Positions 53,052-61,853 of a stretch of 64,000 nucleotides of DNA are shown here, one piece after another. The first letter of the stretch is position 1; the number at the start of each line of letters is the position of its first letter. Position numbers and translations under genes: made by a program. The stretch covers positions 957,621 to 1,021,620 of the forward strand of contig JAHBXS010000002.1 of assembly GCA_019636375.1 (NCBI GenBank), in the 5' to 3' direction. Source of the stretch: Pirellulaceae bacterium. Its GTDB lineage: Bacteria; Planctomycetota; Planctomycetia; Pirellulales; Pirellulaceae. The notes beneath the pieces were generated by a model. It saw only the letters and a list, made by a program, of their open reading frames with translations. It did no database searches and had not been told where the DNA came from.

Positions 53052-54488
53052 TTACACGGTTTGGCAAACGCCACCCGAGCAGTCTTGCCCAATTGTTGGG
53101 AGACCTGCGTTGCGCCAAGCCATTATTCCCCCGGTTAGATTAATCACTTGCTTGATGCCGGCCCGTTGCAAGACGCTCGCGGCAATCGCCGAACGAGCAC
53201 CGCTACGACACTGCACGACGACGGGACGGCCCGCGTCGACGCCATCCAAGTTTTGCGGCAATTTCCCGAGAAACCGATGATCGGCCTGCTCGATATGACC
53301 TTCCTGCCACTCTCCTTCTCCGCGCACATCAAGCAACTTTAGCTCGCCGGAAGTGATCTTGTCTGCCAACTCGGACGGAGTTGCCGTCGAAAATCGTTCG
53401 GTATTCAAACCCGCCCGAGCAACGTCCTCCGCATCGATATACCCAGCCACTGTGTCGATCCCGATACTACGCATCCGGATTCCAATCTCGGCAACCTGTT
53501 GTGGATTGGCAATCAGATAGACCGGTTGATCATAGTCGATCAACCACCCCCCCCAGGCGACGACGGAACTGGTTGGCAGAAGCAAAGAGTTAGGTACATG
53601 CCCAGCGGCGAATCGATCGGCAGACCGAGTATCGACCAACTGCGTTTGGGTTGGGAAATTTTCCAGGGCCTCGACGGAGTGTTTTGAAACTTGCGGATCA
53701 GCCCCGACGATTTGTGGACCGACTTTATTAACGCGCTTCATCACCGCGAAATATTTTGGCGCCTCTGGTTGCTCGGACAGGATGTATCTGACGAACGATT
53801 CTTCGTCTTGGTAGCGGAACGCCGGATTAAAGCGTTTTTCGTAGCCGACCGTGCTGGAGGGAATCGCTCCGAGCCCTTTACCGCAAGCGCTTCCCGCCCC
53901 GTGAGCCGGCCACAACTGCAGGTAGTCGGGCAAATCCATGAATCGCTTGATGGACCGATACAACTGCCGAGCTCCAACGTCGGCACTGCCAATGACTCCG
54001 GCGGCTTCTTCCAACAAGTCTGGCCGTCCAATCGAACCGACGAACACAAAGTCCCCGGTGAAAATCCCCATCGGCTCGTTCGCCCCGCCGCCACGGTCGG
54101 TGAGCAAAAACGAAATGCTTTCGGGCGTGTGGCCTGGAGTCTCAAGAACCTCGAACTCGATATTCCCTACGCCAAACTTCGAGCCGTCCTTGAGCAATTG
54201 ATGAGAATACTCGTGAACGTATTCATACTTCCAGTCAGCAGGTCCCGAGTCAGACACATACAGCTTGGCCCCGATACGAGCGGCCAGTTCGCGCATGCCG
54301 GAAACATAGTCGGCGTGGATATGCGTCTCCGCCGCACCGACGATCGTCAGCCCCTCTTTGCGAGCGGCCTCGATATACGGCTCGATGTGCCGACCTGGAT
54401 CGACCACGATCGCTTCTCCCGTACGCTGACACCCCACGAGGTAGGAAGCATGAGCAAGTGCTTGGTCATAGAAATACTTGAGCAACAT
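53052..54488 (-). CDS. Persulfide dioxygenase-rhodanese fusion (MBL fold)
   Basis: A 478-residue fusion that likely oxidises glutathione persulfide to sulfite. AAAGGAG lies before the ATG at 54488. An N-terminal metallo-beta-lactamase domain of ETHE1 type has THIHADYVSG (metal motif), ETPGHTPESISFLL and GDFVFVGSIGRPDL, plus PAHGAGSACGK. Two rhodanese domains follow. The first (QLVDTRSADRFAAGHVPNS) has VYLIANPQQV where the active Cys loop would be, so it is probably inactive. The second has VVQCRSGARSA with the catalytic Cys. It lies in the operon between TauE/SafE and the YeeE genes. Confidence 0.9.
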   Translation of the reverse strand: MLLKYFYDQALAHASYLVGCQRTGEAIVVDPGRHIEPYIEAARKEGLTIVGAAETHIHADYVSGMRELAARIGAKLYVSDSGPADWKYEYVHEYSHQLLKDGSKFGVGNIEFEVLETPGHTPESISFLLTDRGGGANEPMGIFTGDFVFVGSIGRPDLLEEAAGVIGSADVGARQLYRSIKRFMDLPDYLQLWPAHGAGSACGKGLGAIPSSTVGYEKRFNPAFRYQDEESFVRYILSEQPEAPKYFAVMKRVNKVGPQIVGADPQVSKHSVEALENFPTQTQLVDTRSADRFAAGHVPNSLLLPTSSVVAWGGWLIDYDQPVYLIANPQQVAEIGIRMRSIGIDTVAGYIDAEDVARAGLNTERFSTATPSELADKITSGELKLLDVRGEGEWQEGHIEQADHRFLGKLPQNLDGVDAGRPVVVQCRSGARSAIAASVLQRAGIKQVINLTGGIMAWRNAGLPTIGQDCSGGVCQTV

Positions 54489-54522
54489 CTGAGTTCTCCT
54501 TTTGAAAAATAAAGTCAGTTCC

Positions 54523-55338
54523 TCAACCAGCCGTCGCTGTAGGGGTCGAATCTCGCCCACCACTACCTGCTGACATTTTGGGAACCTCCTGCATCAAAAC
54601 AAACATACCGATTAAGATTAAGAATACCGCAAACGCGCGCCGCATGTGGCGTTCGTTGAGGTGCCGCTGGACGGATTCGCCTACCAGCGAGCCCGCAATC
54701 CCAACGAATACCAAGACCCCGATGGTCAGCCAGTTCACTTCCTTTTGAAGCGCCGACAAGACCACCCAATGTTTCGAAAAACCGACGACCGAGTTCATGA
54801 CGATGATCACAAGACTTGTTGCTACTGCCCGATTCATGGGGACTTTGGCGAAAATCGTCAGGGCGGGAATGATTAAAAAACCTCCACCGACACCCACGAA
54901 TCCAGTCATGACTCCGACCAGCAATCCTTGGAGGCCGAGCAAGATCGCTGCTGACCCTGCAAGTTTTGCAGTCCCAACGCCCGAATCGTCGCGATCCTCG
55001 CCGTTGCGAAACATCAGCGCCGACGCGAGGAGCAGCAGACCAGCAAAGGTCATGAGTTGCACAGAAGCGACAACGAACTGGCTGAGCCAGGCTCCCAGAA
55101 AGGCTCCGAGCATCGACACGAGTCCGAATTGCCAGACATGCAGCCAACTGATTTTTGAATGCTGTCGGATCGAGGAAACAATCGCTATCAGCCCGACGAT
55201 CAACAAACTCTCGGCGATCGCTAGTTTTGGTGAGTGGCCGAGAAGATAGACCAGTAGCGGGACGGTCAGAATCGACCCACCTGAGCCAAACAAGCCCATC
55301 GTCAAACCAATGATTGCCGCTCCGACCCAAACCCACAT
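54523..55338 (-). CDS. TauE/SafE-family sulfite exporter
   Basis: A 271-residue permease that probably expels sulfite or other sulfur anions. GAAGGG precedes the ATG. The family halves each open with a G-x-x-G-x-G-G motif: LTMGLFGSGGSILTVPLLVYLL and VGVMTGFVGVGGGFLIIPALTIF. About eight hydrophobic segments follow the typical spacing. Its end is about 34 bases before the dioxygenase start. The pairing with a persulfide dioxygenase, whose product is sulfite, makes a sulfite-export role sensible. Confidence 0.9.
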   Translation of the reverse strand: MWVWVGAAIIGLTMGLFGSGGSILTVPLLVYLLGHSPKLAIAESLLIVGLIAIVSSIRQHSKISWLHVWQFGLVSMLGAFLGAWLSQFVVASVQLMTFAGLLLLASALMFRNGEDRDDSGVGTAKLAGSAAILLGLQGLLVGVMTGFVGVGGGFLIIPALTIFAKVPMNRAVATSLVIIVMNSVVGFSKHWVVLSALQKEVNWLTIGVLVFVGIAGSLVGESVQRHLNERHMRRAFAVFLILIGMFVLMQEVPKMSAGSGGRDSTPTATAG

Positions 55339-55401
55339 GGAAACCCTTCGAAAAAATGCAATACCTAAAACTACTCTGGCTAAACGAACAATGCGGGTTT
55401 G

Positions 55402-55713
55402 TCATCCACCGAATCGTTGCGAAATACAGTTCATTAAATCTGCCAAATGGGGCTCGGCAACTTCATAATAAACTTCGCGTCCCTCGCGAATACTGGCCAG
55501 GAAACCACAGCGTTGCATGAGTCGCAGATGATCCGACATTTGCGGTTGGCTGACCTCGCATAACCCTGCTAAATCGCAGACCGTATAGCGATCTCCGGCC
55601 AAGAGAAGATTGACAATTCGTAGTCGGACGGGGTGGGCCAAGGTTTTCAGGCATTCAGCCGCCTGGGCGAACGCCGCTGGGTTCATTTGAGGTTTTTTGG
55701 TTTTGGTTTTCAT
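55402..55713 (-). CDS. ArsR/SmtB-family repressor, likely of the sulfur operon
   Basis: A winged-helix repressor of about 103 residues from the ATG at 55713; other in-frame starts reach 55863 but run into repeat DNA. The helix-turn-helix is VCDLAGLCEVSQPQMSDHLRLMQRCGFL, followed by the wing IREGREVYYEV. Cysteines are numerous (ECLKTL, VCDLAGLC, RCGFL, MNCISQ), so it may sense metals, arsenite or persulfide through thiols. As the first gene of a sulfide/persulfide gene group it is a candidate persulfide sensor like SqrR/BigR; that is inference. Downstream genes begin 60 bases away. Confidence 0.88.
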   Translation of the reverse strand: MKTKTKKPQMNPAAFAQAAECLKTLAHPVRLRIVNLLLAGDRYTVCDLAGLCEVSQPQMSDHLRLMQRCGFLASIREGREVYYEVAEPHLADLMNCISQRFGG

Positions 55714-55765
55714 GGGTGTTGTCTTAGGGGCCATTGATTGCGGGGGATTTCGGAGGGTTGTGGAT

Positions 55766-55820
55766 TGTGTTGACCGTGTTGACGTTGATGACCGTGTTGA
55801 CGTAGTTGACGTAGTTGACA
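55766..55820. repeat. TTGAC-rich short tandem repeat
   Basis: A stretch of irregular 9-10 base repeats (GTGTTGACC, GTGTTGACG, TTGATGACC, GTAGTTGAC and similar) just upstream of the ArsR gene on its promoter side. On the minus strand it spells a Ser/Thr/Arg-rich peptide, which I do not treat as coding. Confidence 0.7.
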
Positions 55821-55870
55821 GGCGAAGGGGCAAAAGGCACCGAGTTGACGCCTCGCCGGCCAAAGCCTCA

Positions 55871-55990
55871 CAAGCCCGACGACTTACAAGCCCGACGACT
55901 TACAAGCCCGACGACTTACAAGCCCGACGACTTACAAGCCCGACGACTTACAAGCCCGACGACTTACAAGCCCGACGACTTACAAGCCCA
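55871..55990. repeat. Perfect 16-base tandem repeat, seven units
   Basis: Seven identical units of CAAGCCCGACGACTTA (55871-55982), then a partial unit (CAAGCCCA). A 16-base unit changes reading frame at each copy, so it does not encode a conserved repeat peptide. It lies between the ArsR gene and the RNA-binding protein gene. The rest of 55991-56487 shows no gene. Perfect identity suggests ongoing slippage. Confidence 0.95.
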
Positions 55991-56345
55991 ACCCCCTACG
56001 ACACGGCGGTCGGGGCCAGGGTTGGGGTTGGGACCGGGAACTTTCGCCGCCCACATTCAAATATATCGTTATATTTCTATATGTCAATGACCCAAAATAC
56101 CGGTGATTGGCGAATTTTCTAGAATTCTCCTGCGATCCTCTGGATCGGCCGACTCGAATGACGGGTTGGATGGGCCGGATGATTGGAAATGTCTCAGAAT
56201 ACCTAAACGACTGATTCACGTGGCTGGCACAAGCTCAAGCGTACGGTTCGGGGCACCTGAGCAAGAGTCGAGGCATCTTTCGTATTGAGGAGTATGGAGG
56301 GGATTTGCCCTTGTTTTGATTTCGTGGGCATTTGACCTTCGCGCA

Positions 56346-56393
56346 TAAAAAAACCGCCCACAACTAAAAAAAGCTGTTTGCGGTCTTGCGGTT
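56346..56393 (-). terminator. Likely terminator of the RNA-binding protein gene
   Basis: On the minus strand AACCGC near 56393 pairs with GCGGTT near 56352 (with inner pairs AAC/GTT), and a run of seven T follows. It lies about 95 bases after the RRM gene's stop. Confidence 0.6.
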
Positions 56394-56487
56394 AACTGTC
56401 AGCAGGCTTCTCAAGAACCCGCCGAATCACGATTAACGTCGAGTCGCTCAATCACAGGGCGGAGAACGACTGGAATTTTGATCAAAA

Positions 56488-56787
56488 TTAGTTGCGACCG
56501 CGGTAGCCGCCTCGGCCACCACCGCCACCACCACCTGAACGTTCCGTGCGTGGGCGGGCTTCATTCACCGTCAAGCGGCGACCGTCCAACTCGAAATTGT
56601 TCATTTGCTCGACGGCTTGATCACCACCGTCTGACATCTCGACGAAACCAAAACCGCGAGACCTGCCGGTCTCTCGATCCATGACCACAGAAGCCGAAGT
56701 CACTGTACCATGCGATTCAAACGCACGACGCAGATCATCAGAAGTCGTCTTGAACGAAAGGTTTCCGACATACAAATTCTTACTCAT
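56488..56787 (-). CDS. Glycine-rich RNA-binding protein (RRM)
   Basis: A 99-residue single-RRM protein of the kind common in cyanobacteria and planctomycetes. RNP2 is KNLYVGNLSF and RNP1 is GRSRGFGFVEM. The C-terminal tail is Gly/Arg-rich (GGGGGGRGGYRGRN). It binds RNA, often in cold or stress response. The first helix has TSDDLRRAFESHG, a classic RRM stretch. An A+T-rich leader of about 350 bases lies upstream. Confidence 0.95.
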   Translation of the reverse strand: MSKNLYVGNLSFKTTSDDLRRAFESHGTVTSASVVMDRETGRSRGFGFVEMSDGGDQAVEQMNNFELDGRRLTVNEARPRTERSGGGGGGGRGGYRGRN

Positions 56788-57136
56788 ACAACTTTCCTAA
56801 CATGCCCAGCAAAGGGCTCAACCAAAAAACACATTCAACGGTATCCGCGGGATATCGTTGATAGACCACGCGAGGCAAACATCGAAATGCCGACTCACGA
56901 CCCATACTTTCCCCCTTAAACGGGAGGAGCTTGAGCAGGGGTCAGTTTACCAGCCTTACCAAGTGAATCCAGATCAGAAATTACAAAAATGATACTTTTT
57001 TCCTGAATTTTCCTGATTCTCTGTTAATCGGCCCAATTCCTTAGTCCGTTCGCTGGGTTTTTGCTTAGGAATTAGGCAAAACAACTTAAAGCTCATCATC
57101 TGGGCAAGGCAACGAAATTTGCTAGGTTAGAGCAAG
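56788..57136. other. Divergent leader region
   Basis: About 350 bases between the RRM gene and the P-type ATPase gene. It has no gene and no clear hairpin except a GGTATCCGCGGGATATC-like partial palindrome near 56840-56858. Promoters for both genes are expected here. A long 5' leader for the RRM gene, as in cold-shock genes, is possible but not shown. Confidence 0.4.
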
Positions 57137-59011
57137 ATGACCTCAATTTCTATCATGCATTTATTCTGGAAGAACCGCTCGTCCCTAATCGCTGGGTTGA
57201 GTATTATCGGAATTGCGCTCCATCTGGTCTGGCATTTCGGTTATGGAGATTCCGAGCGGGCTCTCTATCCGTTGTGGGGCGTCTTACTCCTCGGTGGCAT
57301 CCCTCTTGTTTTCGAGTTGGCCTGGAAATTGGTCCATCGTGAATTCGGCTCAGATTTGTTGGCGGGAATTTCGATCGTTACTTCGATATTATTGGAAGAG
57401 TATCTCGCCGGCTCGCTCGTGGTGTTGATGCTCTCTGGCGGCGAAGCGATCGAGGCGTACGCCATTCGCAGCGCGTCGAGCGCGTTGCGAGCGCTCAGCA
57501 AGCGAATGCCGGCCACGGCTCACAAAAAAGTCGGTCATTTAATCGAAGACGTTGAGCTCGAAGCGATCCAGGTCGGAGACCTGCTGACCGTTTTTCCTCA
57601 CGAAGCCTGCCCGGTGGATGGCGTGGTCATCGAAGGTCATGGGGTGATGGATGAAAGTTACTTGACAGGCGAACCCTATTTAATGCAGAAGTCGCCTGGT
57701 GCCCATGTCCTTTCTGGCTCGATCAACGGCGAAACGGCTTTGGTGATTCGTGCTGAAAGGATTGCCGAAGATTCTCGCTTCGCGAAAATTCGCCAGGTCA
57801 TTCAAGCTGCCGAGGAAAAACGTCCGCGAATTCGGCGGCTGGCAGATCGGCTGGGAGCATGGTACACACCCCTCGCATTGGCGTTGGCAATTTTTGGCTG
57901 GGCAATTTCGGGGGACCCGATTCGGTTTTTAGCTGTACTTGTTGTCGCGACCCCCTGCCCTTTGTTGATCGCGATTCCCGTGGCGATTATCGGCTCCATT
58001 TCGCTAGCCGCCAAACGGGCGATCATCATTCGCGACCCCAGTGCTCTCGAAATGGCCGATACTTGTCAGACGATCATCTTCGACAAGACTGGAACGCTAA
58101 CCTATGGAAAACCGAAGCTGGTGGGACTGTTTTCAGCAGACGGCGTTGAGCCTTCCGAAGTTCTCGCTTTGACGGCCAGTTTGGAACGACTTTCTAAACA
58201 CCCTTTGGCCGAAGCGATTGTCCGCGCGGGAACTGAACGGAAGGTCGCTCAGTTTGAAGCGGAACAGATGAGCGAGCGCCCTGGAGAAGGCTTGTCTGGA
58301 ATCGTCAACGGGAGACAGGTTCGCGTGACGAGCCGCAAGAAATTTTTGGCGACACACCCTGAAGCAAGCCCTCAACTCCCGCCGACCTCGGTAGGTCTCG
58401 AGTGCGTGATTCTTTTGGACGAACAATACGCCGCGACGTTTCAATTCCGCGACGCGCCACGAAGGGATGGTCGCTCGTTCATTAGCCACCTTTCGCCGCG
58501 ACACCATCTTAACCGATTACTCCTGGTTTCTGGTGATCGAGAGTCCGAAGTCAGTTATCTCGCCGAGCAAGTGGGCATTGAGCATGTATTCGCAGGCCAA
58601 AGCCCGGAAGAGAAACTTGTGATCGTCAATCGCGAAACAACGGCGAGCCCAACAATTTTCGTGGGCGACGGGATCAACGATGCTCCCGCATTGCTAGCCG
58701 CAAGCGTCGGGATTGCATTTGGGCAGAACAGCGACGTGACGACTGAGGCAGCCGACGTTGTGATCCTCGATAGTTCACTGCAGAAAATCGATGAGTTTTT
58801 GCATATTAGCCGGCGGATGCGGCAGATCGCCCTGCAGAGTGCCTTGGGCGGTATGGCGCTAAGTGTTTTGGGGATGGGATTCGCCGTTGCGGGACTGTTG
58901 CCGCCGGTTTGGGGGGCGATATTGCAAGAAGCGATTGATGTTTTCGCAGTGCTTAATGCGCTCCGAGCGGCCTGGGCGCCGAAAGCCCTATTTGATTATT
59001 CCCTTGATTGA
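57137..59011 (+). CDS. P1B-type metal-translocating ATPase without HMA domain
   Basis: A 624-residue heavy-metal ATPase. N-terminal helices (LIAGLSIIGIALHLVWHFGYG, GVLLLGGIPLVFELAWKLV) precede the actuator motif LTGEP, then the membrane metal site in VVATPCPLLIAIPVAI (T-P-C-P-L), the phosphorylation motif DKTGTL, the N-domain HPLAEAIV and the hinge GDGINDAPALLAA. There is no HMA or Cys/His-rich N-terminus. The T-P-C-P signature differs from CPC copper pumps and resembles less characterised P1B classes, so the metal is unknown. No regulator is adjacent; the downstream small gene is on the other strand. Confidence 0.9.
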   Translation: MTSISIMHLFWKNRSSLIAGLSIIGIALHLVWHFGYGDSERALYPLWGVLLLGGIPLVFELAWKLVHREFGSDLLAGISIVTSILLEEYLAGSLVVLMLSGGEAIEAYAIRSASSALRALSKRMPATAHKKVGHLIEDVELEAIQVGDLLTVFPHEACPVDGVVIEGHGVMDESYLTGEPYLMQKSPGAHVLSGSINGETALVIRAERIAEDSRFAKIRQVIQAAEEKRPRIRRLADRLGAWYTPLALALAIFGWAISGDPIRFLAVLVVATPCPLLIAIPVAIIGSISLAAKRAIIIRDPSALEMADTCQTIIFDKTGTLTYGKPKLVGLFSADGVEPSEVLALTASLERLSKHPLAEAIVRAGTERKVAQFEAEQMSERPGEGLSGIVNGRQVRVTSRKKFLATHPEASPQLPPTSVGLECVILLDEQYAATFQFRDAPRRDGRSFISHLSPRHHLNRLLLVSGDRESEVSYLAEQVGIEHVFAGQSPEEKLVIVNRETTASPTIFVGDGINDAPALLAASVGIAFGQNSDVTTEAADVVILDSSLQKIDEFLHISRRMRQIALQSALGGMALSVLGMGFAVAGLLPPVWGAILQEAIDVFAVLNALRAAWAPKALFDYSLD

Positions 59012-59045
59012 AACGGTTTTGAATGCGATCTGACGAAACCTAGTA

Positions 59046-59342
59046 TTAGTCGCTCAGTTTTCGCGTCTTGCCTGGAAGGCGACGCGTCTTGGGAAAACTT
59101 CGATTGTCGGACGAAACAGAAGCTTCGTTGGCGATCAGCGGCGATTCCAATTCGTGTTTTACTGAGTCCAATTGCGCCAACTTCATCGTAAATAACAGGG
59201 CTGCTGTTAACATTACAATGACCCAGCAGACGAGCAGTGCCAACATCCAAGCCCGCCGATTGAAAAAATCCGCAATAGAATTTGACTGGTTGATATTCGG
59301 CTGGTTTTTCTGTCCAGCTTTTCCCGCGAGGATGGTTGCCAT
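59046..59342 (-). CDS. Small single-pass membrane protein, unknown
   Basis: A 98-residue protein with AAAGGGAG seven to eight bases before the ATG. A polar N-terminus (MATILAGKAGQKNQPNINQS) leads to one helix (WMLALLVCWVIVMLTAALLF), then a charged tail that may form a short coiled helix (MKLAQLDSVKHELESPL). No domain is recognised. It converges with the P-type ATPase gene across only 34 bases. Confidence 0.65.
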   Translation of the reverse strand: MATILAGKAGQKNQPNINQSNSIADFFNRRAWMLALLVCWVIVMLTAALLFTMKLAQLDSVKHELESPLIANEASVSSDNRSFPKTRRLPGKTRKLSD

Positions 59343-59567
59343 CGTTTCTCCCTTTTTTCAGAGCAATGCGCAATGAATTTTTGGAAAAACTAGGTCAAGA
59401 TAAAACCTGCGGCCAATGCGGATGAGTGATTCTAGGAAAACTTTTTCGATCCGCGCAGCACAACCCGCGAATGCCCCCTATTCAGAACAGTCCATTGGAC
59501 ATGCGATTCGAATTTTGACGATTGATCTGAAGATTCGTGCTAAAGATTGCACAAAGCGATATTCTTT

Positions 59568-61772
59568 TTACCGTACAAAGGCATCTTGCAAACCACCATC
59601 GACGGCCAGCAATTGACCAGTCGTTTTCGCGGAGCGATCACTGGTAAGAAACCAGATGGCTTCGGCTTGGTCTTGAGGCAAGATCGGGGTCTTGGTCAAC
59701 GTGCGTTCCGCATAAAACTGGGCCAGCTTGTCGCGCAGGGCTTCCGTCGTTTCCTCGGCAGAATGCGGGATATTGTATTTCGCAAGCGAAGCAATCACCC
59801 GATCACGAGGAAACATCGCCGACCCCGCTACAACGGTCGCCGGTGCAACGGCGTTTACCCGAATAAGCGGGGCCAGCTCAACCGCCAACTCGCGCACCAA
59901 ATGGTTGGCGGCAGCTTTGGAAGAATCGTAGGCTAGACTCCCTTTTTTACTGACCATTCCATTGACGCTGGTCGTGACCACCGCGCTGCCACGCAGTCCC
60001 TGGGCTTGCCAAATTCGGCGAGCCTCGTCGCAAACCATAAACGGCCCAATCACATTGACATCAAAGGTCAACCCCCAAGCCTCATCCGGAATCGTCCCAT
60101 CGGGACGTGGCGAAACATAGATGCCAGCCGTAACAATTAAATGATCGAGGCCACCGTAAGCGAGAAGGGTTTGCCGCAAAGCTGCCGAGACGCTTTCACG
60201 ATTCGTAATGTCAATGCCGGTCGCAATCGCTGGCCCGCATCCGGAAATACCAGAACCGGCGACTCCGATTCCCAATCCATATTTGCGAGTCAACTCATCG
60301 GCGGTCGCCTGAGCGGCGTTTGCGTCCAAGTCGGCGCAAACGACATGAGCCCCTTCGGCAGCCAGCCGAAGTGCCGTTTGTCGGCCGATACCGCTTCCCG
60401 CACCAACAATCAACACGACCCGCCGCGCCATTTCTTTTTCTGCGGGCATCCGTTTCAATTTCGCCTCTTCGAGCAGCCAGTACTCGATGTCAAAAGCCTC
60501 TTGCTCCGGAAGAGCAATGTACTCATCCATCGCTTCGGCACCGCGCATCACTTCGACAGCGCAGTTGTAGAACTCGGCAGTCACGCGCGACTCACTTTTG
60601 TTTTTTCCCCAGGCGATCATTCCTAGTCCTGGAATCAAAATCACCGTCGGGTCGGCACCCCGCATCGCTGGAGAATCCGGACGTTTGCAGCGTTCATAAT
60701 AAGCGGCGTAGTCTTGGCGATAAGCTGCAACGCCCTCTTCCAACGCGGCTTGCAGTCCCGCCAAATTGCCAGTTTGCGGATTCCAATCGACATACAGCGG
60801 CTTGATCTTCGTTCGTAAAAAGTGGTCGGGGCAACTTGTTCCAAGTTCGGCCAACCGCGACGCATCGTTGCTGTTCACGAAACGCATCATCCGCTCGTCA
60901 TGCTGCACCGTGCCGATCACCCTATGCGCTGACGACAAGCGACCACGCAACCAAGGCAACAACGCCACGAGCAAATCATCACGCTGATCTGCTGGCAAAG
61001 TCTGATACTTGGCACCCCCAAAGGTCTGATCGCCTCGATCTCGCGATTCGATAAACTCGGCTGCCCGTTCAATTAGGTCGAGGGACAGCTTGTAGCATTC
61101 CAAATCGTCATCGGCTCCATTGATCAACCCGTGTTGGCCAAGCACAACCCCTTTAAGATTCGGACGCTCTGCCCAAATTCGCTCGAGTGTCAGGCCCAGT
61201 TCAAATCCAGGTCGCATCCAAGGGGTCCAAACCACCTCTTCGCCGAAAATTTCTGTGGTCAAGGCTTGCGAGCGCCGGCAAGCGGCGACGGCAATCACCG
61301 AGTTAGGGTGCGTGTGATCAACATGCTTGTAGGGCACAAATGCGTGCAATGGCGTATCAATCGACGAGGCTCGCGGATTGAGATTGTAGGTGCAATGAGG
61401 GTAGTAGCTGACCATCTGATCTTCGATGGCCGTTTTCGCGCCGCGTTCGGGTGCCGCTTCGTAGATGCCCTTGAGGTTCACCAATTGGCTCATGTAGAGG
61501 GACGCAAAATTTTCAGCAGTGCTGGTTCGCAAGTCACCCCCCGAGCCCTTGACCCACAACACTTCGACTTGTTCTCCGGTCAACGGGTCGGTTTCCATGA
61601 TCTTGGATGACGTGTTGCCACCCCCCGTGTTGGTGATTCGACCATCCGTTCCCAAGATATTTGATCGATAAACCAGTCGTCCGATACCATTTCGGCCCTT
61701 CAACTCCGCATCGTTCCACAAATCATCGACGTATTTGTAAGCCTTGGCTGCTGCACTCATACTCAAACTCAA
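59568..61772 (-). CDS. Bifunctional rhamnulose-1-phosphate aldolase / short-chain dehydrogenase
   Basis: A 734-residue fusion. The N-terminal class II aldolase domain (to about 420) has TGGGNTSSKIME, WVKGSGGDLRTS and the zinc histidines in FVPYKHVDHTHPNSVIAVAA with a later GVVLGQHGLI. It cleaves rhamnulose-1-phosphate to dihydroxyacetone phosphate and lactaldehyde. The C-terminal short-chain dehydrogenase (from about 450) has VLIVGAGSGIGRQTALRLA and the Y-x-x-x-K in YDSSKAAANHLV. It likely oxidises lactaldehyde. This fused enzyme is known from planctomycetes and other bacteria. Rhamnulokinase lies 10 kb away. Confidence 0.93.
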   Translation of the reverse strand: MSLSMSAAAKAYKYVDDLWNDAELKGRNGIGRLVYRSNILGTDGRITNTGGGNTSSKIMETDPLTGEQVEVLWVKGSGGDLRTSTAENFASLYMSQLVNLKGIYEAAPERGAKTAIEDQMVSYYPHCTYNLNPRASSIDTPLHAFVPYKHVDHTHPNSVIAVAACRRSQALTTEIFGEEVVWTPWMRPGFELGLTLERIWAERPNLKGVVLGQHGLINGADDDLECYKLSLDLIERAAEFIESRDRGDQTFGGAKYQTLPADQRDDLLVALLPWLRGRLSSAHRVIGTVQHDERMMRFVNSNDASRLAELGTSCPDHFLRTKIKPLYVDWNPQTGNLAGLQAALEEGVAAYRQDYAAYYERCKRPDSPAMRGADPTVILIPGLGMIAWGKNKSESRVTAEFYNCAVEVMRGAEAMDEYIALPEQEAFDIEYWLLEEAKLKRMPAEKEMARRVVLIVGAGSGIGRQTALRLAAEGAHVVCADLDANAAQATADELTRKYGLGIGVAGSGISGCGPAIATGIDITNRESVSAALRQTLLAYGGLDHLIVTAGIYVSPRPDGTIPDEAWGLTFDVNVIGPFMVCDEARRIWQAQGLRGSAVVTTSVNGMVSKKGSLAYDSSKAAANHLVRELAVELAPLIRVNAVAPATVVAGSAMFPRDRVIASLAKYNIPHSAEETTEALRDKLAQFYAERTLTKTPILPQDQAEAIWFLTSDRSAKTTGQLLAVDGGLQDAFVR

Positions 61773-61853
61773 TCTTTCTATCTAAAGTAATTTTGTATTT
61801 CAGAAGAGACCGGCGACAAAAGGCCTGGCTCTCATTCGTTTTTTGAAACTCAA

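Noticed and set aside
55697..56122. A repetitive protein of about 140 residues with LTSPTTYKPDDLQARR-like units
   Set aside because: It is produced by the 16-base tandem repeat cycling through all frames, and it overlaps the ArsR gene antisense.
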